Below, in pieces: positions 29,250-41,109 of a DNA stretch of 64,000 nucleotides (position 1 is its first letter; each line of letters opens with the position of its first letter). Position numbers and translations under genes: made by a program. Source of the stretch: Agriotes lineatus (taxonomy: Eukaryota > Arthropoda > Insecta > Coleoptera > Elateridae); NCBI GenBank assembly GCA_940337035.1, contig CALNHX010007574.1, forward strand, positions 1 to 64,000, written 5' to 3'. Under the pieces are notes generated by a model. The model searched no databases and was not told the origin of the DNA. It was given only the letters and a program-made list of their open reading frames with translations.

Positions 29250-30775
29250 CCCCCTCTTCACAACCGCATCCCGAACTCTATTAAAAAATACAATCGACCA
29301 GCAGAAAGTTTCCAAACGGCGCATTTCACACAAATATTAATTTTAAAGTTTTTGTGATAATTGTAAGGGTCTTCCTCATTTTGCAACCGCCAAATCTACC
29401 TTGGCTAAAAATTCCCACATCCAGAACTCTCTTTAAAAATAAAATTGACCAGTAGAAAGGCTCTAAACAGCGAATTTCGCACAAATATTAATTTTTAGGT
29501 TTTTCTGATTATTATAACGGTTTCCCCATTTTACAACCTCCAAATCCACCTGGGCCACAACATGCCCACATCCCAAGTTATCTTAAAAAATAAAATCGAC
29601 CAGTAGAGAGTCTCAAAACAGCGCATTTCACACAAATATTAATTTTAAAGTTTTTGTGATAATTATAACGGTTTTCCCCATTTTGCAACTCCCAAATTCA
29701 CCTTGACTGCAAAATTCCCACATCCCAAACGCTCTTAAAAAACAAAATTGTCCAGTAGAAAGGCTCTAAACAGCGAATTTCGCTCACATATTAATTTTTA
29801 GGTTTTTCTGATCATTATAACGTTTTCCCCATTTTGCAACCCCCAAATCCACCTGGGCCGCAAAATGCCCACATCCCGAATTATCTTAAAAAATACAATC
29901 GACCAGTAGAAAGGCTCTAAACAGCGAATTTCATACAAATATTAATTTTAAGGTTTTTCTGATCATTATAACGGTTTGCCCATTTTTCCACCCCCAAATT
30001 CACCTTGACTGCAAATTTCCTACATTCCAAATTCTCTTAAAAAATAAAATTGACCACTAGAAAGGCTCTAAACAGCGAATTTCATACAAATATTAATTTT
30101 AAGGTTTTTCTGATTATTATAACGGTTTGCCCATTTTTCCACCCCCAAATTCACCTTGACTGCAAACTTCCTACATTCCAAATTCTCTTAAAAAATAAAA
30201 TTGACCACTAGAAAGGCTCTAAACAGCGAATTTCACACAAATATTGATTTTAAGGTTTTTCTAATTATTATAACTTTTTTCCCATTTTACAACCCCCAAA
30301 TTCACCTGCGCCTCAAAATTCCCACATCCCGAATTCTTTTATAAAATACAATCGACCAGTAGAAAGTCTCCAAATAGCGAATTTCACACAAATATTAATT
30401 TTAACGTTTTTCTGATAATTATAACATTTTCCCCATTTTGCAACCCCCACATCCTCCTTTTCCGCCAAATTCCCACATCCCACATTCTCTTAAAACATAA
30501 AATCGACCAGTAAAAAGTATTCAAACAGCGCATTTCACAAAAATATTAATTTTAATGTTTTTCTGATAATTATAACGGTTTCCCCATATTTCGATCCCCA
30601 CATCCACCTTGGCTGCAAAATTCCCACATTCCAAATTCTCTTAAAAAATACAATTGACCAGTAGGAAACCTCCAAACAACGCATTTCACTCAAATATTAA
30701 TTTTACAATTTTTCTGATAATAACGTTTTCCCCATTTTGCAACCCCCAAATCCACCTGAACCGTAAAATTCTTAA
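29250..30775. repeat. 151-bp satellite array, about ten copies
   Basis: The landmark 'cgaccagtagaaag' or close variants occurs at 29295, 29446, 29597, 29749, 29900, 30051, 30202, 30353, 30504 and 30655, so the period is 151 bp (once 152). Each unit has 'cccccaaattcacctt', 'ttcccacatccc', 'cttaaaaaataaaat', 'aacagcgaatttcac', 'caaatattaattttaa' and 'tttttctgat.attataacgg'. Copies differ from one another by several to many substitutions, and some neighbours share variants (the two at 30051 and 30202 look most alike), which suggests expansion by unequal exchange. Frames through it are chance openings. Confidence 0.93.
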
Positions 30776-31314
30776 AAACCCACAAGTTCATTTACATACT
30801 GCTAATAACAAAATTCGATATTTTATGCGAACATCCAATTTGCTACAAATGCATCTCAGCTTTCTACCCCTGTAACTTCGCCCCCGTGCCTCGCAGACCC
30901 CAAAAGCCAGCCAGTACGGTGAGCGTTGGTTTATCCTGTTTCCAACTAGCCTCAAATCACATTTGGATCTTTCAAAAAGTATGCGATATAACATCACCGA
31001 ACGCTTTTGTGTCCAAAAAATCTTTTCAACCCCCGTATTTTTGCTCCCTAGAAACTTACATTTTCACAACCTCTCCAAAAAGTTCGCCCCTAACGAGATC
31101 TTCAAAATGACACCAACAACATTCTCTTGCAACACGTACAACTTGCAAAAATTCGCGAAAACTGCACACAAATCGCTAGAAGAACCCCTACTAGCGTCAC
31201 ATCGCCAATTCGTTAAACATTTTCAATGTTAAAACTTATTATCAAATTTATTTGAGTTACTTAATGAACGCCGTTGTCTAACTCAGGTAATGAAATAAGA
31301 TCCGTATGCGTTAA
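30776..31314. other. No gene identified
   Basis: Two overlapping + strand frames (30886-31110 and 30963-31232) are open but resemble nothing I know, and neither has supporting context. I treat this as non-coding. Confidence 0.4.
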
Positions 31315-31498
31315 GTAATGAAACTCATTCATTCATCTTCATCATCAGCCTGTTCACTGCTGATCATAGGCCTCTCCTGCTACTCTCCACGTACTTCTGT
31401 TCGGTGCAATGTGAAACCAGTGTTATCCCTATGAATTTTTGATATCGTCTAGCCATTGTCGATGTCGTCTGCCCACACTTCGTTTCTCTAGGCCTCCA
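31315..31498 (-). pseudogene. RTE-like LINE 3' end fragment
   Basis: On the minus strand the segment encodes GLEKRSVGRRHRQWLDDIK and, after a frame change, WRVAGEAYDQQ. This is the typical C-terminus of RTE-type ORF2 (R.VGRP..RW.DDI ... W...GEAYVQQWT). It ends in a short (ATGA)n-like tail at 31315-31330. The 5' side is cut by the inverted repeat of the next element at 31499. Confidence 0.7.
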
Positions 31499-32170
31499 GT
31501 TAGTCCAGTAAAATGGTGCTCAAAAAGAGCTTAAAGTGGAAAGTTCTGGTGTAATTGTTTTGAGTGACTTACTTTATGTTTTTTAGGGTGCTGAACACGA
31601 ATATGAAGTTGTCCAACAAAATTTTTTTCGGCAAATATGAGAAATCATAAAAAAACCACTAAAAATCACAGTTTTTTTTAGTTTCTGGCTTATAGCTTGC
31701 AAAGTAAGCTTTTTACGCAAAAGATGATCCTATACTAAAATAAAGACGAGAACATTTCCTACAATTCATGTTCGTATCAGTTTTTTGTACGACATATGGT
31801 TTCCGCGCTAAGAAGCGTTGAAAAACTGCCGAAAATCAGTTGATTTTGGAAAATAGCAAAAAACATATTTTTTACAGCCCTTCCGTTCATAGCACTAAAA
31901 CTAAGCATTTCTCTGTAAACATTATCCTATACTTTGAAAGAGCAGATAAAATTCTGTACAATTTATGTGTAAATAATTTTTTCGGACCTTCAATAGTTAT
32001 GAGAAAAGCAATGACGAATGCATGAAGTAGTCAGTCGCCTCCTTATTGAAGGCATATAGTTAAATGCACAATTATATGTCTGCGCATATATGTAAAACGT
32101 TAACCTTAGGTTATATAGGTGCAACAAAAAGTTAAACAGCGATTCATGGTTGATTAATATGAAAACTGTG
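31499..32170. repeat. Left long terminal inverted repeat
   Basis: 672 bp, inverted partner of 34102-34762. It contains 'ccgaaaatcagttgattttgg' and 'aacgttaaccttaggttatatagg' landmarks found in both arms. A short frame at 31840-32025 is a chance opening. Confidence 0.9.
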
Positions 32171-32438
32171 CAATGTTAAACAATACATATAATAACATGG
32201 GTGTATAGGTAGGTATTTTATAAAACGCTTATTATTAAATGATTATTGACATTGATGTGAACCTCGTCAGTCAAACCAACCCCTCTTGGTCAAAGGTTCC
32301 ATGATTTCTGCAGGGATGCCTTCCGGTTCCTCTACATCTAAAAAAATAAATTAAATATAATTAATGACTTAGTTTTAATTGTTTGAACATGGAATAGTTG
32401 TATTAGAATACATATTTTGAACACATAAATAAAAGTGA

Positions 32439-33711
32439 ATGAGTAAAAAAATAAAGGTGAAATGGAATTATTTATGCATAGTTACATTCAAGTACTTCAG
32501 GAAGTTCCGGGTCATCCCCGTACTCTTCGATTTCACTAAGAGACATGTTATTGCAACTGGTTTCGCAGTTCACACACATATTGGAGCACTTGAGGCCTGC
32601 TTTTTTCATCCACAGTTTTTCTGACAGGTCTTCTTGCATTTGCAAGAAATAACTTTCAAAACGGCTTGAGGTGCTGGTGGTTCTAGCGTGGTTACTGGCT
32701 CCAGATCATCTATGGTTTTCTTCCAACCCCATTGTTCAGGATCTTCTTCATTCCCAAGCCAGCCTCGGCAGGTCGAAAGTGTTCACAGATGCTTACTGAT
32801 TCATAGATTTTCATTGTTCTACGGAAGTGAGTAAAGCTGTATATATACTGCTGAATCGCTCGGTGGAGCATTGATAAATGGCACGCAAGCAACAAAGGAG
32901 ACCACTTGTGGTTTGCTCCATGAAACCACTCCATCCTGGAATGCTGGGCACATCTTTCCACTTGCTGTAAAGCCAAATTAGGTCCGCCAAACAGGGTGTG
33001 ATAGTATCGGATGAAACAAAGAACTTTTGGAAATCCTTTAAGCCAGAAGAACCTGCTTTCTCAAAAATTTTCAAGAAAACGGCGCCCATCTCGCCAACTA
33101 GTTGAGCTGGTAGTATTTTCTTCACTCGGAGGACAATTCTCTGATCTGGAGCAATAGCATTTCTTGGGATTATCAAATGTATACACCCCTTTGCATGAAA
33201 GGTATTATACCCATTCAGTGTACGAGTGTTAAAATTCGTGTTGTCATGAACGGATTGATGGAAAGCTGTGGAGTCTATTCGTAAAGATGGTCTCATGATT
33301 ACTGACACTTCCAAACGAACAGCTTCAGAATAAGAGGTGCAAAGTCCCAAGGCTGACATAATATCAATTAGTTTTCGTGACCCATACTTCTTATAAAAAA
33401 AGCTCATAGTCCAATTTGTAAGGTAAAGAACTAGGTCTGACAACGCTAATAACACTGTGAAATGGCTAAAACTTTTTTTTTCATTTATTGCTGTCCTCAC
33501 GGTTCTTCTTCAGTATCAGCATTTCAAAGAAAAGATTGAGAACCTCAGGAACAAGGCTTTCATTTTCGTGCAAGAAAGAATCTGGAGGGGGATAATCATC
33601 CACGACATACGCTACAGATCTTATCTCTTCAAGAATTATAACAACTGCTGTTTCAACTAATCGAAGACATTTTTCGGTGTACCACGGATCTGGCCAGTAT
33701 GTTTGAAACAT
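32439..33711 (-). pseudogene. CXC-tailed transposon protein, broken and internally deleted
   Basis: Three minus-strand pieces in order. Piece one (33481-33711, 76 codons) holds ETAVVIILEEIRSVAYVVDD. Piece two (32811-33500, 229 codons) holds YGSRKLIDIMSALGLCTSY, then DNTNFNTRTLNGYNTFH and ends at GWSGFME. In the family, DN-D-N--TLDG-NTFH and W-GFM are the most conserved blocks. Piece three (about 32560-32760) holds EEDPEQWGWKKTIDD, EPPAPQAVLKVI and then the CXC cluster CKCKKTCQKNCGCKKAGLKC with more cysteines after it (near 32566-32652). Between pieces two and three most of the usual protein (including the HLYLQDM region and any nuclease domain) is missing. Cysteine spacing matches zinc-binding CXC domains that bind DNA. 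No expression is expected. Confidence 0.75.
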
Positions 33712-34101
33712 ACGATCGTATTCTGTTTAATCTTTGATATGATTACATCCTCCCTTCCTCCCCATATCTCTCCAGTAAATGCTTTATTACTGTTTTGAGG
33801 AATGTATTCACCCTCTGTCTGAGCTATTAACTGGTCTAATGAAAATTAACATTCCTCATCACTGTTTTCCATAAAAGTAAAAATGTTCTCCCAATTTCTT
33901 TAGCATAAGGGCCAACCTTGTTTTTCACATCAACCTTGGGCTTACCAATGTACAGATTTTTTAAACAGTTATCATGGTACTAACAATCAGCAGCAATATC
34001 TGTTCATATCTCTATCAGCAGAAAGAGGTGGAGCTGAAGGTCACAAGATAGTCCGCTAGCTCAATACGTCACATACCTGTTTTATTATATTGATAAAAAT
34101 A

Positions 34102-34762
34102 CACAGTTTTCATATTAATCAACCATGAATCGCTGTTTATCTTTTTGTTGCACCTATATAACCTAAGGTTAACGTTTTACATATCTGCGCAGATGTATAA
34201 TGATGCATTTAAGTATATGCCTCCAAAAAGGAGGAGACTGACTACTTCATGCATTCGTCATTGCTTTTCTCATAACTATTGAAAGCCCGAAAAAATTATT
34301 TACACATAAATTGTACAGAATTTTATCTGCTCTTTCGAAGTATAGGATAATATTTACAAAGAAATGCTTAGTTTTAGTGCTATAAACGGAAAGGCTGTAA
34401 AAAATGTGTTTTTTGCTATTTTCCAAAATCTACTGATTTTCGGCAGTTTTTCAACGCCTCTTAGCGCGGAAACCATATGTCCTACAAAAAAATTATATGA
34501 ACATGAATTGTAGGAAAATTTCTCGTCTTTATTTTAATATAGTATCATCTTTTGCGTAAAAAACTTACTTTGAAAATTATAAGCCAAAAACTAAAAAAAA
34601 CTGTGATTATTAGTGGTTTTTTTATGATTTCTCATATTTGCCAAAAAATTTATGTTGGACAACTTCAGATTTGTGTTCAGCACCCCAAAAAACATAAAGT
34701 AAGCCACTAAAACCAATTACACCAAAACTTTCCACCTAGAATTACCATTTGACTGGACTAAC
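34102..34762. repeat. Right long terminal inverted repeat
   Basis: 661 bp, inverted partner of 31499-32170. Its outer end reads ctggactaac on the + strand. Confidence 0.9.
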
Positions 34763-36049
34763 CGTCCAATCCTGAATGTCGTTCATTACAATTGTTTATT
34801 TGAAATTTACTTACCGCTTAATTAACACTGAGTAACGTATGTTAATTGTTATAAAAACTTAGAGTGACAGTATCGAACACGGTAAGCTTTTCACCATTGA
34901 ACATATACAATTCTCAGGAACTATAGGAGGTAGAGCAACAGCAGTTAAAGTTAAAATTTTTGAAATAAGTAAAATTTTATTAGCATTATTTAACAATGCT
35001 GTGAGAAACAATCTACCACCTACTAAAGTTTTGCAAATAATTACATTTCTTCGGGTTTTTAAACTTCGTTTGTAGTAAATTTTTATAAGAAGGGGAAACA
35101 CGAATCAAACTAACTAGATTCCTCTTTGTTGATGTTTGACATTGACGAGTGTCAAAATAGAAATTGATTTAAAGCTATAAAAGCAAAAATTGCGTTAATT
35201 ATGATTTAGAATTTTGTTTCTTTGTTTCTTTAAAATTTTCAATTTAAATGGCGAACAGCCCTAAATAAAGAAAGTCTAAACGGTTCGTTGAAGGTACACC
35301 CAATTTCCAACATCGTCGCAAATTAAAGGCAACTGTGATGGTGGATAATCATATTCTGAAAAAGTCCAAACAGAGCATATGCATATATATATTATTATGG
35401 TTGTTCTTGTTCTGGATTGTTTATTTAAATAAAAGAGTTTATATTTTCATTGACTCTATGTTCTCATTGGGGCGGGTCTCGACATCCTAGCAAGTATTAT
35501 CTAGATTTGTATAAATTATTGGAAATACATTTGATATCAATTTAATTATATATTATATGTTTAATAATTTAAAATTGCAAACGTTTTAATCAATGCTTAT
35601 TTAAACACTGGAACCGCTACAATACTGGATATTTTAACTAATGGGAACCAAACTGAAATATCGCGTTCCAGCCTCACAATTTTGCAAATCAAATTCACTA
35701 TTTCTCAACCATTTTTAGTGATTACATAGTTAAAGCGTTGTTTAGGTAATAACAAGAGCAGCAAGTAAATACACGTCACAAACAAAAAACACTCAGATGA
35801 TGCGTCTGCCGGAAGTGCACAGCAAACCGACGCCACTTGGAAATCACTAAATTCAATCTTTTAGGATAAACTTTCTCGGCCTTTATGTTGCTTTTGCAAT
35901 GGAAATTAGGGCTTAACTAGAGCCCTCAGCAAGTCCTACGATGTCTAGGCCCCTCTTTTTTCTTTGCTGTGCCGATACAAGCCGCTGATGACTTGAAGAA
36001 CAACTCCTACAGCTCGATCGCTCTGAAAATGCTTCCAATTCCGCCATTG
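34763..36049. other. No gene seen
   Basis: AT-rich at first, then mixed composition from about 35800. I see no RNA gene or coding exon. Confidence 0.4.
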
Positions 36050-36640
36050 TCTTACATCTAAGGCTCCAATTGCTTCACACGAAGGTCGCTGCCTACCTCT
36101 AGCTCGCAGGGCTCCAATTAGACTGCTCGAACCTCGTACACAATCTCGGAGAAACAGCTAGCACTCGATGTACAAAGTAAACACTTTTTATAAACCTCTG
36201 CAGAGGTGCTACGAATTACTGCAACCTACTACAGCGCAGCGTGCCCAAAGGATATAGAATTAATTTCAAACACACTGAATTTGGAGAAGGGGTATTTATT
36301 CACGTACTTATTAATAATTATTTATTAGGGAAAGCCAAAATTAACACCTCTTTACAACTTGGCTTCCTTTCCTCCATTGTTTGTCTTCGATCTTATATTG
36401 TTTTACATTATTTCCAACCCTGCTCTGATTAATTTTTTTTCAAATAAAGGCTAACACTATTTTCAATACTGTTTTACAAATTATTGTCAAGGCCAATGTT
36501 ATTTTATACAATTTGCCAAAATTAAACAAGCACATTTCTGGAACATTTTATAAAACAATATTTGATATGCTTGAAATTTTATTAATTGCTATTATAATCA
36601 TAAAGGCTTAAAATGTGTTCATAGCAATATTTAACTTAAC
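36050..36640. repeat. Dispersed repeat copy A (related to 57110-57660)
   Basis: It shares a long, gapped similarity with 57110-57660. Shared landmarks include 'acacgaaggtcgctgcct', 'ttataaa', 'gggtatttattc', 'agggaagccaaaat', 'ttgtttttattcatctta'-like sequence and 'aggctaacactattttcaatac'. The minus strand has AATAAATACC. It may be a decayed LTR of an old retroelement, but ends cannot be defined. The short + strand frame inside (36241-36432) is not supported. Confidence 0.65.
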
Positions 36641-37819
36641 TGAAAGCGGCAAATAAAGTTGGTTCAGGATCGCAGCGAGCCAAAATTTGCCAGTGCGTGT
36701 GCGAGAGAGGGCACTGCGTCTAACGACTATAGGGGTAAAATGGGAGCGCTGGCGCTGGTTGTTGTCCGAGAAACGAGGAGGAAACGATAGAATAGCGGGT
36801 AAAGGCAATCAAATTCAAGAAAAGTCGCATAAAATATACCTCACGGAAATATTTCAAGCGATGCAGTACGTCACGCAAATCATCTTTAACATCCCATATC
36901 CAAACTATATTACAAAAAATAGTATAACAATCTTTCATTAGGAAAGTTATGCATTAAGGCAATCAAACAGCTTGCCAAAAAGTATACAATTTTGGACAGT
37001 TGAACTACTACACTTCAGAGAAACCTTTACCCCACGTGGGCGTCGTTCCAAGTCGAAAAACGAGACTTGGTGTGAACCCTTCCGGCATTACAAGTGAATA
37101 GTGCTAAACACAAAGCCTTTAAGCGGAGTTGAGTCAAACTTCGGTGGGATACATAGCACGTTTCTCAACACCTTCGACCCGACACAAACTTTTGAACCCA
37201 AAGTCTTAATAATAAAACAAAAGAAGCTGAAATTGGAAACGACTTAATCTCAGAGTCTAAGTTAATATTTTGTCTCCTGTTTAATGAATGCCAATTCATA
37301 AATTCACTCAAATTGTAACGAACAAAACGAGTTTGCCGAAAGCTCTTGTTTGGGAAAATGCTATGCGCGGCATCACTCGCTCAATAAATGCACGAGTGTA
37401 ATTTTCAGGCTTAAATAGTAGAAAAGCGGTGGTAATTTTACCCAATAATTTATTCAACTGGCATAGAGCGTAGTTTGGCCTTTCAGGGCGCACACTTTCA
37501 GCCGTTTCGTTTCAGTTGAAAGGGGCTTGTTTGTGTTTCACATAGTAGAATATCGATTGGACTATCAATAATAGAGCTATGATTATCTCATTTGCGACGT
37601 AATTAATTCCGGCCTTGTTTATGGCAGTGAAGTTTTAAATTACGTTAAACAACGACGGAAAGTGGGAGGCTTAACAGCGTTTTGGGTGTTGTAGTTTCGT
37701 CCATTGTTCGTTTTGTACTTTAGCGATAGTTTATGTCAATTAATATTGCCAGGCTGACAACAGTGGTAAAACATACAATTTTACGCAAAGTACTTATCTA
37801 AAAGTAATAGCTATTTAAG
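36641..37819. other. No gene identified
   Basis: Mixed composition. A GC-richer patch at 36660-36800 has no recognisable coding sense. No splice-flanked exon is seen. Confidence 0.4.
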
Positions 37820-37940
37820 TAACAAGGAATGTAAGGACCTCTTAACATTTGAGGTAGGCAAGTACAAGCCAAGGCGAAGCAGCGGCTTGTTGCCTGCCGA
37901 AAATGTTAATAGGCGATACATTCCGAGTTATCTTATTATA
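37820..37940. repeat. Foldback left of the Crypton gene
   Basis: 'aaggaatgtaaggacctctt' followed by 'aacattt' pairs with the reversed right arm 'cggaatgtatcgcctattaac'. The loop is 'aagccaaggcgaagcagcggc'. A second short inverted pair, atatttttcccgctgc (37940) and gcagcgggaaaatat (38205), lies between this and the gene. Confidence 0.6.
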
Positions 37941-38337
37941 TTTTTCCCGCTGCTTATCGAAATTTTCCTAGATTTTTGAAAAAATAATTTGGTTTGTCAC
38001 CTGTCACCAGGATTAATTTTCGTGAGTCTTGTTATCTGTGAGTGTCACATGTCACATAAGCATCTGCATCCTGCGTTGCTAATTTTATTATCCTAGGAAC
38101 TTAATAATAATATTAAATTCTGTTGTCAAGGGAAAGCAGCAACAAATATAATCACCGACTTACACGTTTTGTTACTAAGGCTGTATCACTGACTTACATG
38201 ATCAGCAGCGGGAAAATATCATTTGTCGTCGACTAGCATCACAATGCCATCTTTAATGTAGGGAAAATCATGCATAAACACCTACTTTATGGCACGAATG
38301 CCATAAAGTTGTCATAACAACAAAATAAACACAAAGA

Positions 38338-39525
38338 TCAATCAGATTTATTTATATTAATATGAATACTACAATTGAAATTTCCTGATATTGTGATACC
38401 CGACATAGATGTATTAGCGGTAGAAAGAACACCATTACTCGTTGAAGAAACATTGCTAATCTGTCCACTAGCAGCTCCAAGGGTTCGGGCAATCTTGTTT
38501 TTATTTTCTCGCGAATCTGCAATATATTCCTCAGCAACTGCATCACTCTTCCAATCTCCATGTCTTTTGAGGGTTCTAATATCAGCACCGCTATCTGCTA
38601 AAATCGTAGCGGATGTTCTCCGAAAGGAGTGACCCGTATACTCAGTAGCATTCGAAATTTTCAGATACGTGGCGATCTTTCGAGGAATCTGGCCAAATGT
38701 GTTAATGCCAACCGGATTGCATGTACATCTTCCGCAATTATAGAATAAAAAGAACTTCTCAATTTTCACATGTTTTGGTCTTAAACTAATGTACTTTTTA
38801 ATAAGATCAGTATAATTCACTGCGCCATCATCATTCAAAATTGTAAATATCCTAGTCCTGTGAGTTTTTGTGTCCCTGATATAAACAACCAGCACAGAGC
38901 CTTCCTCCTTAACATCACCAACGCATAAATTATGAAACTCTGCACGTCGACAAGCCCCAAACAAACCAAAAATTGCAACCACCTATAAATAACATTAGTA
39001 TGACAGAAACTGTAATAAACTTTGACATTTAAAAAACAAATCGTACCTTCATAAGCAAGTACTTGTCATTTGGCGCATTTACAAAAAAATGTATTAATTG
39101 TTCCTTTGAAAACACTGCAGACTTCTCTGGTGTATAACCAACCGAATAGTTCTTCAGGAAGGCAGTAAGTTTAGGAAAATTACTAATGTCAATATTGTCC
39201 TTTATTCGTAACATGCATTTCAACTTCGAGAACAGACACCATAACGATGAAGACTTGTAAATCTTCGACTAAAAATAAGGTACGATGAATTGGTAGCTAA
39301 TATATCTAACTCAAAATGCAAATAACTTACCTGATCTAAAAAATACGCAAGCACAACCTTTTCTGTAACTATCTCCGTATTTTTGGCTCTTAGCCATTGC
39401 CAAAACTTGTCATACTCTTTCTTATAAATCTCTTCCGACTTTTTAGGAATCAGACTCAGCTCAGCTTCTGCAGCTTTTTTAAGAATTTCATCACTTATTA
39501 ATAAAGGCTCGTGACAATCATTCAT
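38338..39525 (-). CDS. Crypton-type tyrosine recombinase, three exons, open frame
   Basis: Exons 39331-39525, 39047-39268 and 38338-38982 on the minus strand join in phase 0 to about 353 residues. Introns are 62 and 64 bp with GTAAGT...TTTTTAG and GTACGA...TTTATAG borders. The start Met reads MNDCHEPLL. Exons 1-2 form the N-terminal SAM-like DNA-binding part. Exon 3 is the catalytic domain: the first Arg in GACRRAEF, the H-x-x-R box in TGHSFRR, then W in HGDWKSD and the nucleophile Tyr in AEEYI. These are the catalytic R, HxxR, W and Y of the phage-integrase family. Similar genes in insects are Cryptons or host genes derived from them. No stop or frameshift is visible. Inverted 13-bp repeats ttgtcgtcgacta (38224 and, reversed, 39684) flank the gene. 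It may be a recently active element or a domesticated gene. Confidence 0.85.
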
Positions 39526-39696
39526 TTTGGCCGAAAATGTGTTTGCTAAACAAAAATTGTTACCGTAAGCATAAACAATAGCTTAGCAACCACATTATCA
39601 TAGCAACAACTACGTCATAGTTTTGTATACATGAACTGCTTTTAAAAAATAGCAGAAATTAATTTCTTTCGAAATTATTATGTTAGTCGACGACAA

Positions 39697-39836
39697 AATA
39701 GTATATGAAACTCGTTTATAATAGAGGATTATGGTATTCGTGAAATTAGCGCATTCGCTTCGCTCATGCGCTAAAATTCACTCATACCATAATCCTCTGA
39801 ATTATAAACTAATTTCATAATGTACTATTTTGCACT
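39697..39836. repeat. Foldback right of the Crypton gene
   Basis: Arms 'agaggattatggtattcgtg' and, reversed, 'agaggattatggtatgagtg' extend for about 60 bp around a 'gcgcattcgcttcgctcatg' centre. It directly follows the 13-bp inverted repeat tagtcgacgacaa. Confidence 0.8.
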
Positions 39837-41101
39837 ACTAGTCTCATAAAACGCCATTATTGATCTACTTTTGCGTCGTAAAGTTGTTTGTCTCCACCTT
39901 GGGAGACCAAGTAAAATAAACAATTTTCAATAAATTGCTAAGTTACCAAATATATTTTGTCACCATCAGACATTACTATTCTGAATTTTGAAGTTTTAAA
40001 AAGCTGTGTTGTCAGGTTGACAGTTGACCATATTTTCGAAATTTGTTGTGAATTTTAGCTATTAAGTCGTTTAGGTAGTGCAGTAAATAGCATATACACC
40101 ACGGTAGAGAAGACTAGTATAGCCCTCACGCTTTGTACAATCTTGGCGATTGGGCTTCCCAAACTTGATGTATAATATACTATTGCTACTGTACCAATAA
40201 AGATATTTGTATTTTACAAAATGTTCGAAAATGAATTGTTTTACTCCGGCATAACCTACCGAATTAGTACTGTTGGGCGCGACCATTTTTACTAATTTGC
40301 AATTTTTGCCGCAACCGCTCAATCAACCGCGACTAAACCAAAATTATAGAAAAGGTCTCATGAAACTGCATAATTTTTGTTAAGACATCAACCGTTTGGC
40401 GTTAGAAAAAAGGCGGAAAATTAGTAATAGCAAAGTATGTCTTGTCAGATGGAAGTTGACATTGTATCTCGAGAACGACATAACCTATCAGAATGATGTC
40501 TGCGCCAGTTTGTGTAGAATATTAATGTAAAAAATATGTAAAAGACTTTACCCAGAACTCACCCGCGTCGACGTTTCTAATAAAGTAAATAAATTTTCAA
40601 ATTATAAAAACGTTACCGATGGTCGAATTCGGACGGCAGGCAGACCGCCTGTGCAGCCCACAACGTTTTGTGGGATTTGTAAAGGACTGGCCAATTTATA
40701 CCTACGCCACGAAGCACCAATCTCTCGAATGTTTGCTTCGCAGCTATATTTAGTAACACGCTAATTTGTGCCTCGTTTTTGTATCGTAAGACAGTTATTC
40801 TGTATCTATTGAATCAAAAATGAACAAAATTTTTTTAATGTGCTCACCATGCATACATGTGTCTGAAATTTTCCCGTTTTCATTCCAGGTATATAGATAA
40901 TGTGCCTGAAAAATATCCTCTTTCTCCAACAAATATTTTTTGAGTTGTACCGCCAACAGACAGACAGACAGACAGACTGATTTTTTCGTGATTACAATAC
41001 TTCCTTCGTCTTTCAGACGAGGGAAGTAAAAACTGAAAGACTTTTAGACGGGATCTGCAGCAATATACGTTAAGCGGTAATGTAACTACGCTGTGGATAT
41101 G
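39837..41101. other. No gene identified
   Basis: A minus-strand frame at 40071-40322 is open but not recognisable. A patch at 40620-41030 resembles the tail of a dispersed repeat: it ends with (acag)n near 40963-40981 and 'ttcagacgagggaagtaaaa'. Confidence 0.4.
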
Positions 41102-41109
41102 GTCTAGTG

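Larger units (their letters stand above)
31499..34762 (-). mobile_element. 3.26-kb element with ~665-bp TIRs and CXC-family gene (Academ-like)
   Basis: The left TIR (31499-32170) and right TIR (34102-34762) are inverted copies, starting gttagtccagt and ending gaaaactgtg at the inner side. They align along their full length with scattered differences. The flanks are cctcca and cgtcca, a possible 6-bp duplication with one mismatch. The inside holds a decayed minus-strand gene in three pieces. It ends in a tesmin/TSO1-type CXC motif preceded by DPEQWGW and PPAP. I know this combination from a widespread, poorly named metazoan protein family, some members of which carry an XPG-like nuclease. I associate that set with Academ DNA transposons. 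The long TIRs seen here support a transposon identity. The middle of the protein is deleted, so this copy is non-autonomous. Confidence 0.72.

Noticed and set aside
29250..30775. CRISPR-like array
   Set aside because: The whole 151-bp unit repeats without unique spacers, and the setting is a eukaryotic genome. It is a satellite.
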